From: an uncultured Prochlorococcus sp.
GTDB taxonomy: Bacteria > Cyanobacteriota > Cyanobacteriia > PCC-6307 > Cyanobiaceae
Assembly: GCA_902623195.1 (NCBI GenBank)
Contig: CACNSV010000001.1
Location: 82,195 to 146,194, forward strand
Reading direction: 5' to 3'
DNA length: 64,000 nt
Below the pieces are notes generated by a model. It ran no database searches, was not told where the DNA came from, and saw nothing but the letters and a program-made list of their open reading frames with translations. Below are positions 46,479 through 56,561 of this stretch, one piece after another. Position 1 is the stretch's first letter; every line of letters starts with the position of its first letter. Made by a program: the position numbers and the translations under genes.

Positions 46479-48008
46479 ATGAAAGAAACAGATCACAATA
46501 AATCAATTAAAATGCAAGTCCAGAAATTACCTACTGGAATAGAGGGCTTTGATGATGTTTGCAGGGGTGGTTTGCCAACATCTAGAAGCACTCTTGTAAG
46601 TGGTACATCTGGAACAGGTAAAACAGTATTTTCTTTGCAATATCTACATCATGGGATAGATAATTTTGATGAACCGGGTATTTTTGTAACTTTCGAAGAA
46701 TCACCATTAGACATTATTAGAAATGCTGCAAGTTTTGGTTGGGATCTACAAGATCTTATTGATCAAAATAAATTATTTATTCTAGATGCCTCTCCTGATC
46801 CTGATGGCCAGGATGTAGCTGGAAACTTTGATTTGTCAGGCTTAATTGAAAGGATAAGTTATGCAATAAGAAAATATAAAGCAAAAAGAGTAGCTATAGA
46901 TTCTATAACTGCTGTATTTCAACAATATGATGCGATATATGTTGTTAGAAGAGAGATTTTTCGATTAATTGCAAGATTAAAAGAAATAGGAGTTACTACA
47001 GTAATGACAACTGAAAGGGTAGATGATTATGGCCCCATTGCACGTTATGGCGTTGAAGAATTTGTCTCTGATAATGTTGTACTGCTCAGAAATGTTCTTG
47101 AGTCTGAAAAAAGAAGAAGAACACTAGAGGTCTTAAAGTTGAGAGGTACTACTCATATGAAAGGCGAATTCCCATTCACAATGGGAGATAACGGGATAAG
47201 CGTTTTCCCTTTAGGAGCGATGAGATTGACTCAAAGATCATCAAATATAAGAATAAGTTCTGGTGTAAAAGATCTTGATGAAATGTGTGGTGGTGGTTAC
47301 TTTCAAGATTCTATTATTCTTGCAACTGGTGCTACGGGCACTGGAAAAACGATGCTTGTCTCCAAATTCATAGAAGATGCATACAGAAATAATGAAAGAG
47401 CAATCCTTTTCGCATATGAAGAATCAAGGGCTCAACTCTTAAGAAATGCAACCAGTTGGGGGATTGATTTTGAGAAAATGGAAAGTGATGGATTACTTAA
47501 AATTATATGTGCTTACCCAGAGTCAACAGGACTTGAGGATCATCTACAAATTATTAAGACTCAAATAAATCAATTTAAACCAACCAGAATGGCTATAGAT
47601 TCCTTATCCGCTTTAGCTAGAGGAGTTAGTTTAAATGCCTTTAGACAATTTGTTATTGGTGTCACAGGCTATGCTAAACAAGAGGAAATAGCCGGTTTCT
47701 TCACAAATACAGCAGAAGAATTTATGGGAAGTCATTCAATCACAGATTCTCATATATCTACAATTACAGATACTATATTATTACTGCAGTATGTAGAAAT
47801 TAAGGGAGAAATGGCTAGAGCTTTAAATGTTTTTAAAATGCGAGGTTCGTGGCACGATAAAAGGATAAGGGAGTTCATTATCACAAGTAGTGGCCCCGAA
47901 ATTAAAGATTCATTTTCTAATTTTGAACAGATATTTAGTGGTGCTCCTCATAGAATAATTCCTGATGAAAATTTGCCTAATGTATTTAAAGGAATAGATA
48001 AAGGTTAA
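46479..48008 (+). CDS. kaiC: Circadian clock protein KaiC
   Basis: A 509-residue protein with two RecA-type domains. Walker A motifs: GTSGTGKT (residues 42-49) and GATGTGKT (284-291). Catalytic Glu pairs: E73-E74 and E314-E315. The autophosphorylation pair Ser427-Thr428 (HISTITDT, equal to 431/432 of Synechococcus elongatus) is intact, so phosphorylation should be possible even without KaiA. Convergent with nblS, overlapping it by 4 bp. Confidence 0.97.
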   Translation: MKETDHNKSIKMQVQKLPTGIEGFDDVCRGGLPTSRSTLVSGTSGTGKTVFSLQYLHHGIDNFDEPGIFVTFEESPLDIIRNAASFGWDLQDLIDQNKLFILDASPDPDGQDVAGNFDLSGLIERISYAIRKYKAKRVAIDSITAVFQQYDAIYVVRREIFRLIARLKEIGVTTVMTTERVDDYGPIARYGVEEFVSDNVVLLRNVLESEKRRRTLEVLKLRGTTHMKGEFPFTMGDNGISVFPLGAMRLTQRSSNIRISSGVKDLDEMCGGGYFQDSIILATGATGTGKTMLVSKFIEDAYRNNERAILFAYEESRAQLLRNATSWGIDFEKMESDGLLKIICAYPESTGLEDHLQIIKTQINQFKPTRMAIDSLSALARGVSLNAFRQFVIGVTGYAKQEEIAGFFTNTAEEFMGSHSITDSHISTITDTILLLQYVEIKGEMARALNVFKMRGSWHDKRIREFIITSSGPEIKDSFSNFEQIFSGAPHRIIPDENLPNVFKGIDKG

Positions 48009-50074
48009 ATTAATTCTTCTATTTGGTTACCTGAAAGATTCTTTTCATTATTAATTGAATTTAAAAGTATTTCATCTTTGTCTGATTGCTCTAAGGGGAG
48101 GTCAAACCAAAAAGTAGTACCAGTGCCTAATTCACTTGCCATTCTTACCTCTCCTCCATGCTTTTCAATAATTCCTCTAACAATAGATAGTCCCAAACCA
48201 GTTCCTTGTTCAGTATGAACAGCATTTTCTACTCTGAAAAAACGATCGAATATTTTTTCTTGATCAGATTGGGATATACCACATCCAGTATCTGCGATCT
48301 CAATTCTGATTTTTGGTAAAGGAGAAACAAGCTCACATTGCGGAGCTGCTAGGGACTCGTTTGGAGGGAAAGCTGGACATGAATCAGGCCAAGTATATGC
48401 TCTGATAATTAAGGTGCTATCTTTGGAACTAAATTTCAGTCCATTACCTAATAAATTGTCAAATACCTGTAGCAATAAATCCCAATTGCCTAATATAGAA
48501 GGGATATTTTCTTCTATATCACTAGCTAGAGAGACATTTTTTTCTGTTGCATTAAGTTTATAATTTCTCAGAGTTTGTTCGATTGCAGGTTTTACATCCA
48601 TTGGCTCAAGTTGAATTAATTTACCCGACTCTAATCTTGATAAATCTAGAACATCATTAACTAAACGAGTAAGCCTATCAGTTTCTGAGTTTGCAATACT
48701 AAGAAAATCTAATTGTTCTTCGTTAGATAATTGATCTTTTAAATCATATAAAGTCTCAACGTAGCTTTTGATATTGAAAAGAGGTGTACGTAATTCATGA
48801 GAAACGTTACTTATAAATCTATTTTGTGCAGCATTGAGTTCAACTTCCCTTGTAAGATCTTGAACTGTTACTGCTATACCTTTTAATTGAACTTTATTTG
48901 TATCAAGCACTGACTGTAAAACTATTCTTAAAGTTCGTGGAGGTTCTCCAACACTACATCTTATATCATCACTTTCTTTATCCTTTTCAAGAATAGATTC
49001 AATTGAAGCATGAAGATCGTTTGAAAGGATTTCAGGTATTTCATTTAATAAATCTTTGCCCTCTAAATATCTACCTTCCCATCTAAAAAGTCTCTTTGCT
49101 GTAGGGTTAGCTAAGACAATTTTACCTTTAGAATCTAATAATATTGCCCCATCAGCCATGGTAGAAATTAAAGATTGTTGTTTTATTTGTGCGGCCTTTA
49201 ATTCTTCAATATTTGCTTCATCATAGTCTTCTAATTGAGAGGCCATTCTATTAAATGATGTTAATAACTCTCCTAATTCTCCTGTCATTGGGAAAGATAT
49301 TCTTGACTTGAAATTACCTTGAGAAATTTCCCTAACACCTCTAACTAATTCTCTTACTGGTCTTGTGATTGTAAGTGCGTTAAATACTGCTCCAAGTATA
49401 ACTAAAACCCAAATTGAAATGAAAACTGCTACTGTTACTTCTCTTGTTAGAGCTGCACTAGCTAATGCTTTTTTATTTGGAGTAACTCCTAAGGCTAATG
49501 TTCCCAGATATTGGCCTTTCCATAGCATTGGAACAAAAACATCTGTAACTTGACCTTGTGGAGTTGAATGTTGCTTTACAACCGGAAACTGTGGCCTTTT
49601 CTTTAATTCGGAGGGTAATTTAAGTTTTCTTGTAAGTTGGAATTGACTATTAGAACTTGCTTGGCTAGCACTTATAGGAATTCCAAGTTGCACTATATCT
49701 TGTTCATTAGTAAAAAATATATATCTTAAATTTCTACTTGATCGCCAAAATTTTTCTGCAACATTAGAAATTTCTTTTTTCTGGTTATTGGCAACTAGTT
49801 CAGTTACATTCCCGGAAAGTAATAAACCTAAATCTCTTGCATATCTGGTATCATTCATACCTGCATCTCTTTGGATGCTATTGAGGGCAAAGAAAGTTAT
49901 TCCTGTCATTAATAAACTGACTACTAGAGTTGCGATGGCAAGTAACTTTGTTCTTAGACTAAAACCGCTCCACCATTTAATTAAGCTTTGCCACCAATAT
50001 TTATTTTCTGGATTATTTTCTTTATTATCTGTTAAGAAAATTTTATCTTTGTTGAAACTATTTTGATTATCCAT
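48005..50074 (-). CDS. nblS: Sensor histidine kinase NblS (Hik33/DspA type)
   Basis: A membrane histidine kinase controlling high-light and stress responses in cyanobacteria. The 689 residues hold: TM1 about 43-65, an extracytoplasmic sensor domain, TM2 about 214-236, HAMP about 237-288, PAS about 297-410, HisKA with His426 (SNVSHELRTP), and HATPase (FDNLLGNGLKFS, DTGCGIS, GTGLGLSIV). It is coupled to purD by an abutting stop/start and lies tail-to-tail with kaiC. The NblS name rests on domain order and this gene neighbourhood. Confidence 0.88.
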   Translation of the reverse strand: MDNQNSFNKDKIFLTDNKENNPENKYWWQSLIKWWSGFSLRTKLLAIATLVVSLLMTGITFFALNSIQRDAGMNDTRYARDLGLLLSGNVTELVANNQKKEISNVAEKFWRSSRNLRYIFFTNEQDIVQLGIPISASQASSNSQFQLTRKLKLPSELKKRPQFPVVKQHSTPQGQVTDVFVPMLWKGQYLGTLALGVTPNKKALASAALTREVTVAVFISIWVLVILGAVFNALTITRPVRELVRGVREISQGNFKSRISFPMTGELGELLTSFNRMASQLEDYDEANIEELKAAQIKQQSLISTMADGAILLDSKGKIVLANPTAKRLFRWEGRYLEGKDLLNEIPEILSNDLHASIESILEKDKESDDIRCSVGEPPRTLRIVLQSVLDTNKVQLKGIAVTVQDLTREVELNAAQNRFISNVSHELRTPLFNIKSYVETLYDLKDQLSNEEQLDFLSIANSETDRLTRLVNDVLDLSRLESGKLIQLEPMDVKPAIEQTLRNYKLNATEKNVSLASDIEENIPSILGNWDLLLQVFDNLLGNGLKFSSKDSTLIIRAYTWPDSCPAFPPNESLAAPQCELVSPLPKIRIEIADTGCGISQSDQEKIFDRFFRVENAVHTEQGTGLGLSIVRGIIEKHGGEVRMASELGTGTTFWFDLPLEQSDKDEILLNSINNEKNLSGNQIEELI

Positions 50075-51405
50075 CAGAGGTCCTTACAATAATTTTTTCT
50101 TACTTGATGTCCAATATCCCTCCTGTAATAAATTCCATCAAAATTTATATTTTTTAGGACTTTATAAGCCATATTGAAAGCACTATCGAAATCTTTACCT
50201 TGACATACGATACTCAAGACTCTGCCCCCATCTGTGATAACTTTACCTCCTTTATCTTTTGATGTTCCCGAATGAAAAATTTGTACGTCTTCACATTCTT
50301 TATGATTAAAAGATATTGGAAAACCTATATCATAATTCTCTGGATAACCTTCAGATGCAGCTATTACACATCCACTAACCTTAGAAGAACTTAGTAATTC
50401 TTCATCTCCATTAAGATTACCTATTGCACATTTATAAAGAATGTTTACAAAATTAATATCCATTAAAGGCATAATTGTTTGACATTCAGGATCACCAAAC
50501 CTGCAGTTATATTCTATTACTTTTGGTCCGGATTTGGTGATCATTAATCCGAAATACAAAACTCCCTTATATTCAATATTTCTTTTAATTAATTCATTTA
50601 TAGTTGGTTCGATTATTTCTTTACAAATTTTTGACAACTCTGACTTAGTTAATATAGGAGTTGGTGAATATGCCCCCATCCCTCCTGTATTTAATCCTTT
50701 ATCATTTTCTTCAATTCTTTTATGATCTTGAGCTGATGGTAAAAGAATATATTTCTTACCATCACAAAGAGCAAAAATTGATATTTCTGGGCCTTCTATT
50801 TTTTCTTCGAGGAGAACTACTTTACCAGACTCACCAAACTTACCGTTGATAATTTCTTTTGTAATCTGTTGAGTCTCTTCTTTTGTTTCTGGTATAAAAA
50901 CTCCTTTCCCAGAAGCTAAACCGTCTGCCTTAACGACAAGAGGAAATGGTGATGCTGAGATTATCTGTTCAGATTCTTTAACTGAAGAAACCTTCCAAAA
51001 TTTTGAAGTAGGAATGTTAGCCTTTCTCATAAAACTTTTTGCCCATGATTTGCTGGATTCTAATTTTGCTCCATCTGAATCAGGTCCAAAGACTTGAAAA
51101 TTTTTACTTCTTAGAAAATTTCCAAGACCATTTGCCAGAGGGATTTCTGGCCCAATTATTATTAAATCAATTTCAAGTGAATTTAAAGTTTGAAGCAATA
51201 AATTTTTATTTTCATAATCAAGATTAAGCGTTTGACATTTTTTAATTTTCTCAGAACCTCCATTACCAGGAATTAAGTAAATTTTCTGGACTTGTTTATT
51301 CTTTTGTATCGCCCATGCTAAAGAATTTTCTCTACCACCATTTCCAATAATTACAATATTTTCTAATTTTTCATAAACTTTCTTTGTCATTAGTTTTGTA
51401 TCCAT
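50074..51405 (-). CDS. purD: Phosphoribosylamine-glycine ligase
   Basis: Second step of purine synthesis. The 443-residue ATP-grasp enzyme has the start VIIGNGGRENSLAWAIQ, then FGPDSDGAKLESSKSWAKSFM, the ATP-grasp core VVKADGLASGKGVF and GMGAYSPTP. The TGA of purD shares its last base with nblS ATG. ATG at 51405; an internal ATG five codons in is also possible. Confidence 0.95.
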   Translation of the reverse strand: MDTKLMTKKVYEKLENIVIIGNGGRENSLAWAIQKNKQVQKIYLIPGNGGSEKIKKCQTLNLDYENKNLLLQTLNSLEIDLIIIGPEIPLANGLGNFLRSKNFQVFGPDSDGAKLESSKSWAKSFMRKANIPTSKFWKVSSVKESEQIISASPFPLVVKADGLASGKGVFIPETKEETQQITKEIINGKFGESGKVVLLEEKIEGPEISIFALCDGKKYILLPSAQDHKRIEENDKGLNTGGMGAYSPTPILTKSELSKICKEIIEPTINELIKRNIEYKGVLYFGLMITKSGPKVIEYNCRFGDPECQTIMPLMDINFVNILYKCAIGNLNGDEELLSSSKVSGCVIAASEGYPENYDIGFPISFNHKECEDVQIFHSGTSKDKGGKVITDGGRVLSIVCQGKDFDSAFNMAYKVLKNINFDGIYYRRDIGHQVRKNYCKDL

Positions 51406-51525
51406 AAATTGTTCAAAATAGCTATTTATTTTGTTTATTAATCAGTTAAAGTGAAATTGTTTAATTTCTTAATGTATTAATTACTAAAATTATATTGTAT
51501 TTCTTACTATTGAAAGTCAATTCTT

Positions 51526-52266
51526 ATGAATATAGAAAACAAATTAATTTATGAAGGGAAAGCAAAGAAAATTTTTGCAAATAATAATCCCGCTGAAGTT
51601 ATTGTTGAATTTAAAGATGACGCTACAGCATTTAATGCTGCAAAAAAATCATCATTTGAGGGTAAAGGAGAATTAAACTGTTTCATAAGTGAAACTATTT
51701 TTAAATATTTGACAAATCAAAATATTCCAACTCATTATATAAACTCAAATTCTAAATCTTCTTTTATAGCTCAAAAAGTTGATATAATTCCACTTGAAGT
51801 TGTTGTACGAAACACTGCTTATGGTTCAATATGTAAACAGACAAATATAAAGCCTGGGACAGTATTTAAAGAACCGTTAATAGATTTTTATTTTAAGGAT
51901 GATGATTTAAATGATCCACTTTTAACTATAGATAGGATTAAATTAATGGGTATAATTGAGCAAGAAGAATTAATTGTTATTAGAGAATTAACAAATAAAA
52001 TTAACTTAATTCTTACGGAATTCTTTTCAACTATTCAAATAAATTTGGTTGATTTCAAAGTAGAGTATGGCCGGAACCATAATGGGCAAATAGTTTTAGC
52101 AGATGAATTTAGCCCTGATAATTGCAGATTGTGGGATCTTCAAGCAAATAATGGTAATATTAAAAGTCTAGATAAAGATCGTTTTAGGCATGATTTAGGA
52201 GACTTAATTGAGGCGTACAGTGAAATTAGTAATCGAATAAAAAAAATTTTTATTAGTTCCACTTAA
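51526..52266 (+). CDS. purC: Phosphoribosylaminoimidazole-succinocarboxamide synthase
   Basis: SAICAR synthetase of purine synthesis, 246 residues. Features: LIYEGKAKKIFA, IIPLEVVVRNTAYGS, and VDFKVEYGR, LADEFSPDNCRLWD. It is divergent from purD across 120 bp, so both purine genes may share control. Confidence 0.95.
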   Translation: MNIENKLIYEGKAKKIFANNNPAEVIVEFKDDATAFNAAKKSSFEGKGELNCFISETIFKYLTNQNIPTHYINSNSKSSFIAQKVDIIPLEVVVRNTAYGSICKQTNIKPGTVFKEPLIDFYFKDDDLNDPLLTIDRIKLMGIIEQEELIVIRELTNKINLILTEFFSTIQINLVDFKVEYGRNHNGQIVLADEFSPDNCRLWDLQANNGNIKSLDKDRFRHDLGDLIEAYSEISNRIKKIFISST

Positions 52267-52293
52267 AACTAAATTTTTTTTACATTAATACCT

Positions 52294-54408
52294 ATGAAGA
52301 ATCATCAATTAAAAATAAGAAAATTATTAACTGGTTTTGGAGTGTTTTCATTACTTTTAGGATTAAGCAATAATGATGCGTATTCTCGATATTTATCGAA
52401 AAATCACTCATTGATAAATAAAAAAAGTTCTGCATTTGATAATCTTTCCAGTAATTCTTTTCGAAAAAACTTTGAATTTACTTATTTAGTTGATAATTCA
52501 CGAGAAGCTAATTCTGAGTCAGATGCAAACGTACTGATTTCAGAAATTGTTATTAAAGGCTGGGAAGATCATCCTGAGGGAAGAAAATTAGAGTTAGCCG
52601 CTTATGACTCTATGAGCATAAAACCAGGTAGCATCGTTAATAATAAAATATTAAAACAAGACTTAGATTCTATATACGCAAGTGGATGGTTTTCTGGTGT
52701 TAAGTTTAAAGCGGAAGATGGTGCATTGGGAGTAAAGTTAATCGTAAAAATTGTACCTAATCCAATCCTTAAACAAATTACAATTCAACCAAGTAATACA
52801 ATAATTACTCAAAAATTAGTAAATAATATTTTTGATAAATATTATGGTTCAACATTAAATTTAAATGAACTTCAAGATGGAATTAGCTTGATAAAAAAAT
52901 GGTATGAGGATCGCGGATATTCTCTTGCCAGGATCGCTGGGCCTGAAAGGATATCTGATAATGGCTCTATTCAATTAAATGTTGATGAGGGAATTGTCTC
53001 TAAAATCCAAATAAGATTTATTGGTATAGATGAAAAAGTTAGAAAAGGTAAGACAAAAGAATGGGTGATAAGGCGAGAACTTAAAACAAATTCAGGTGTA
53101 GTTTTTAACAGAAAAACATTAGAAAGGGATATAAAAAGACTTTATGCTACTTCTTTATTTAATGATATTAAGGTATCCCTTAAACCAGATGACCAAAATA
53201 GTAAAAGAGTAATCATAACTTTAGATATTAGTGAGCAAAGGACAGGTTCTCTAACTGGAGGTGTTGGTTTTAGTAATTCGGCAGGTATTTTTGCGCAACT
53301 TGGATTTAAAGAAAGTAATACTTTTGGTAGAGCGTGGAGTACTGATTTAAACTTCAACTTTGGTAACTATTCGACTACTTATAATTTCTCCTTATATGAT
53401 CCTTGGATCAAAGGAGATAAATATAGAACTTCTTTTAAAACAAATATATTTTTAAGTAGGGATTATCCTCAAGAATTTAGTAGTAATAATAATGGTAGAT
53501 TGTTCGCGGTAAATGATAAAGATAGTAATATTTCAGATTCCTTCTCTTCAATCGTTTTGGAAAATGTAGGAGGAGGATTTACATTTTTAAGGCCTTTAAA
53601 TGGAGGAGATCCTTTTAGAGAAACCCCATGGAGAATCTCAACTGGCATGAATTTTAAAAAAGTAAGTATGATTGATAGTGTTGGTAATAAAAAACCGTAT
53701 GCAACTAAAAAACCAACAACTGCAAATGTAAGCGAAATTATTTGTATAGGATATTCACCTAAAGATGGCAGTTGTCCTTCTGAAAATACCTTGATAAGTA
53801 TTGTAGCTGGAGGAGTTTTTAATAAATTAAATAATAATGTTAACCCTAGCTCGGGAAGCTTATTAAGATTTGGTTCTGAACAATTTTTACCTATAGGAGA
53901 CAATGCTCCTACATTTAATAGATTAAGAGCTGCTTATTCGTATTTTATTCCAGTAAGGTTAATTAATCTTACAAAGGAATGTAAATCTAATGACTCTATT
54001 AATGATGAGTGTTTTCAAACTATTGGATTTCAATTCAAAACAGGTACTGTTTTTGGGGAATTACCTCCATATGAAGCATTTTGTATGGGTGGCTCTTCTT
54101 CTGTAAGAGGCTGGGGTTCTTGTGAATTGTCAGTTAGTAAAAGTTTCGCAGAAATATCAGCAGAATATCGCGTCCCTTTATGGAGGATGATATCAGGTTC
54201 CTTATTTGTAGATGCAGGATCTGATTTAGGAACTCAAAAGGATGTTCCTGGTAAACCTGGAAAACTACTAAATAAAGCAGGATCTGGTTTTTCTCTAGGT
54301 GGAGGAATTGGGATTAAGACTCCTCTTGGCCCTTTAAGATTAGATATCGCATCGCAAGATCTAAGTGGAAACACAAGATATACACTTGGCGTCGGTTGGA
54401 AATTTTAA
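52294..54408 (+). CDS. BamA/Omp85-family outer-membrane assembly protein
   Basis: A 704-residue protein with an N-terminal signal-like hydrophobic stretch (residues about 13-27). POTRA repeats follow (about 80-320: ISEIVIKGWEDHPEG, KQITIQPSNTIITQKLV, KIQIRFIGIDE), then a beta-barrel ending LGVGWKF with the conserved Omp85 motif GGSSSVRGWGSCELS. It inserts outer-membrane proteins; it resembles chloroplast Toc75/OEP80. It is first in the lipid A operon, and its stop directly abuts lpxC. Confidence 0.9.
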   Translation: MKNHQLKIRKLLTGFGVFSLLLGLSNNDAYSRYLSKNHSLINKKSSAFDNLSSNSFRKNFEFTYLVDNSREANSESDANVLISEIVIKGWEDHPEGRKLELAAYDSMSIKPGSIVNNKILKQDLDSIYASGWFSGVKFKAEDGALGVKLIVKIVPNPILKQITIQPSNTIITQKLVNNIFDKYYGSTLNLNELQDGISLIKKWYEDRGYSLARIAGPERISDNGSIQLNVDEGIVSKIQIRFIGIDEKVRKGKTKEWVIRRELKTNSGVVFNRKTLERDIKRLYATSLFNDIKVSLKPDDQNSKRVIITLDISEQRTGSLTGGVGFSNSAGIFAQLGFKESNTFGRAWSTDLNFNFGNYSTTYNFSLYDPWIKGDKYRTSFKTNIFLSRDYPQEFSSNNNGRLFAVNDKDSNISDSFSSIVLENVGGGFTFLRPLNGGDPFRETPWRISTGMNFKKVSMIDSVGNKKPYATKKPTTANVSEIICIGYSPKDGSCPSENTLISIVAGGVFNKLNNNVNPSSGSLLRFGSEQFLPIGDNAPTFNRLRAAYSYFIPVRLINLTKECKSNDSINDECFQTIGFQFKTGTVFGELPPYEAFCMGGSSSVRGWGSCELSVSKSFAEISAEYRVPLWRMISGSLFVDAGSDLGTQKDVPGKPGKLLNKAGSGFSLGGGIGIKTPLGPLRLDIASQDLSGNTRYTLGVGWKF

Positions 54409-55245
54409 GTGTACCCTTGGCCTACTCACTATGATGATTGCTTTACTATTTCTAGTTCAATAACTAGAGATGGGGTAGGACTTCATAGTGGAGAAAAAAC
54501 TAAAATCACAATTAATCCATATGAGCATGAGGGTTATTATGTATCTTTTTCTGATACTCCAAATAAAATTTATCGACTAGATCAAAGCTTAATTGGAAAT
54601 ACAATGCTTTGTACAGCAGTTAAGTTAGGTAAAAGAAATTTATATACAATTGAACATCTTTTATCTTCTTTCGCAGGATGCGGCATTAACTATATCCATA
54701 TAGAAGTAGATGGTAAAGAGGTTCCTCTTTTGGATGGCTCAGCAATTCAATGGGTTAAAGCTTTTGAAGAGGTCGGAATAAAAAAAGTGCCCAAACCATC
54801 AAATTTTATGAAAGGAATAAATCAATCTAAAATTTTAAATCAAAATGATTCAGTAATATCTCTCATACCATCGAAGCAAATAACTATTATTTCAACGATT
54901 GATTTTAAATATGAAGCCATTGGAGTACAGACATTTACAATCGAATTAAATCCAAAAGCTTATGTGGAATTGATAGCTCCAGCCAGAACTTTTGGATTTA
55001 AAGATCAATTTGATGAACTAAATGAACTAGGTTTAATTAAAGGCGGTAATTTGGAAAATGCACTTGTTTGTGATGGGGATAAATGGGTTAATCCCCCATT
55101 AAGATTTGCTAATGAACCGATAAGACACAAGATTTTAGACTTAATAGGGGACCTCGCTTTGGTAGGGTTACCTAAGGCGCAAATTATGGTATACAAAGGT
55201 TCCCACTCTTTAAATGCTTTATTAGCGTCATATCTTAATAGTTAA
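54409..55245 (+). CDS. lpxC: UDP-3-O-acyl-N-acetylglucosamine deacetylase
   Basis: Committed step of lipid A synthesis, a zinc deacetylase of 278 residues, a little shorter than E. coli LpxC. Zinc ligands His83, His240 and Asp244 ([26 protein letters not shown]) and the catalytic-type His266 (KGSHSLNA) are visible. It starts at GTG directly after the bamA-like stop (TAAGTG). Confidence 0.93.
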   Translation: MYPWPTHYDDCFTISSSITRDGVGLHSGEKTKITINPYEHEGYYVSFSDTPNKIYRLDQSLIGNTMLCTAVKLGKRNLYTIEHLLSSFAGCGINYIHIEVDGKEVPLLDGSAIQWVKAFEEVGIKKVPKPSNFMKGINQSKILNQNDSVISLIPSKQITIISTIDFKYEAIGVQTFTIELNPKAYVELIAPARTFGFKDQFDELNELGLIKGGNLENALVCDGDKWVNPPLRFANEPIRHKILDLIGDLALVGLPKAQIMVYKGSHSLNALLASYLNS

Positions 55246-55256
55246 TTTTTTGTATT

Positions 55257-55715
55257 TTGGAACATCAAATGCCCTCCAATGGGAAGCAAATAACTACCCA
55301 AGAGATTCTAGGTCTTTTGCCTCATCGATACCCTTTCGCATTAGTAGATAAAGTAATTGACTATATACCAGGTGAAAAGGCAGTTGCAATTAAAAATATC
55401 ACTATTAATGAGCCGCAGTTTCAAGGACATTTCCCTGATAGACCATTGATGCCTGGTGTATTAATAGTTGAGTCAATGGCACAAGTTGGTGGTTTGATTG
55501 TTGCAAAGATGCCCGAACTACCTAAGGGATTATTTGTATTTGCAGGTATCAATAATGTCAAATTCCGCAAACCAGTTTTCCCAGGGGATCAATTATTAAT
55601 ATCTTGTGAATTAGTTAGTTTAAAAAGAAAAAGATTTGGAAAAATTAAAGGGGAAGTACAAGTCGAAGGGCAATTAGTTTGTTCAGGTGAATTAATGTTT
55701 TCTTTGGTTGATTAA
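55257..55715 (+). CDS. fabZ: 3-hydroxyacyl-ACP dehydratase FabZ
   Basis: Dehydrates 3-hydroxyacyl-ACP in fatty-acid synthesis, supplying acyl chains for lipid A and membrane. 152 residues from TTG 55257; ATG 55269 is an alternative start. Motifs [14 protein letters not shown], and [18 protein letters not shown] with His58 and Glu72. It sits in the lpxC-fabZ-lpxA-lpxB order. Confidence 0.95.
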   Translation: MEHQMPSNGKQITTQEILGLLPHRYPFALVDKVIDYIPGEKAVAIKNITINEPQFQGHFPDRPLMPGVLIVESMAQVGGLIVAKMPELPKGLFVFAGINNVKFRKPVFPGDQLLISCELVSLKRKRFGKIKGEVQVEGQLVCSGELMFSLVD

Positions 55716-55718
55716 AAG

Positions 55719-56561
55719 ATGGATAATATCAAGAAAATTGAAAGTTCTAAATCAAAAAAATTGGAAATACACCCTAGTGCTTCTATACATCCCAAAGCAC
55801 AATTACATGATGGAGTCATTGTTGGTAAGGGAGCTATCATAGGACCTGAAGTTATAATCGGATCTGGCACATCAGTTGGACCGAATTCTATAATTGATGG
55901 GAAGACGATTCTGGGTAAAAATAATAAAATTTTTCCCAATGTATTTTTGGGGCTTGAACCTCAGGATTTAAAATATAAAGGCGCTAACACAGAGCTCATT
56001 ATTGGAGATCATAATACTTTTAGAGAATGTGTAACTATTAACAAAGCTACTGATGAGGGAGAAAAAACAATTATTGGAAATAATAATTTGATGATGGCTT
56101 ACTCCCACATAGGACATAACTGTCAAATAGGTAATAAAGTTATACTATCAAATAGTGTCCAAGTGGCTGGTCATGTAATAATTGAAGATCGTGCAATTGT
56201 TGGAGGTTGTTTAGGTATTCATCAGTTTGTCCAAATTGGCTATCTATCAATGATTGGAGGAATGACTAGAGTAGTACGCGATGTACCCCCTTTCTGCCTA
56301 GCGGAAGGTAGTCCAGGTAGACTTAGAGGATTAAATAAAGTTGGGATCAAAAGAAGTGGATTAATTGAAAAAAATGATCTTGATTTTAAATTACTCTTAA
56401 AAACTTGGCTTTTGCTCTTTAAGTCTGATTATGTTATTTCAGAGGCAGTCGAGGTAGCAATGAGTCAAGAACTTGACTTTTCATCAAAAAGATTATGCCA
56501 ATTTGTAAAAGATTCGATATTAACTAATAGAAGAGGTCCAATGCCAATTGAGAATTCATGA
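55719..56561 (+). CDS. lpxA: UDP-N-acetylglucosamine acyltransferase
   Basis: First step of lipid A synthesis. The 280-residue left-handed beta-helix enzyme has repeated hexapeptides (IHPSASIHPKAQLHDGVIVG, IIGPEVIIGSGTSVGP), the catalytic-type His in YSHIGHNCQIGN, and the C-terminal helical domain. Starts 3 bp after fabZ and overlaps lpxB by 4 bp (ATGA). Confidence 0.95.
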   Translation: MDNIKKIESSKSKKLEIHPSASIHPKAQLHDGVIVGKGAIIGPEVIIGSGTSVGPNSIIDGKTILGKNNKIFPNVFLGLEPQDLKYKGANTELIIGDHNTFRECVTINKATDEGEKTIIGNNNLMMAYSHIGHNCQIGNKVILSNSVQVAGHVIIEDRAIVGGCLGIHQFVQIGYLSMIGGMTRVVRDVPPFCLAEGSPGRLRGLNKVGIKRSGLIEKNDLDFKLLLKTWLLLFKSDYVISEAVEVAMSQELDFSSKRLCQFVKDSILTNRRGPMPIENS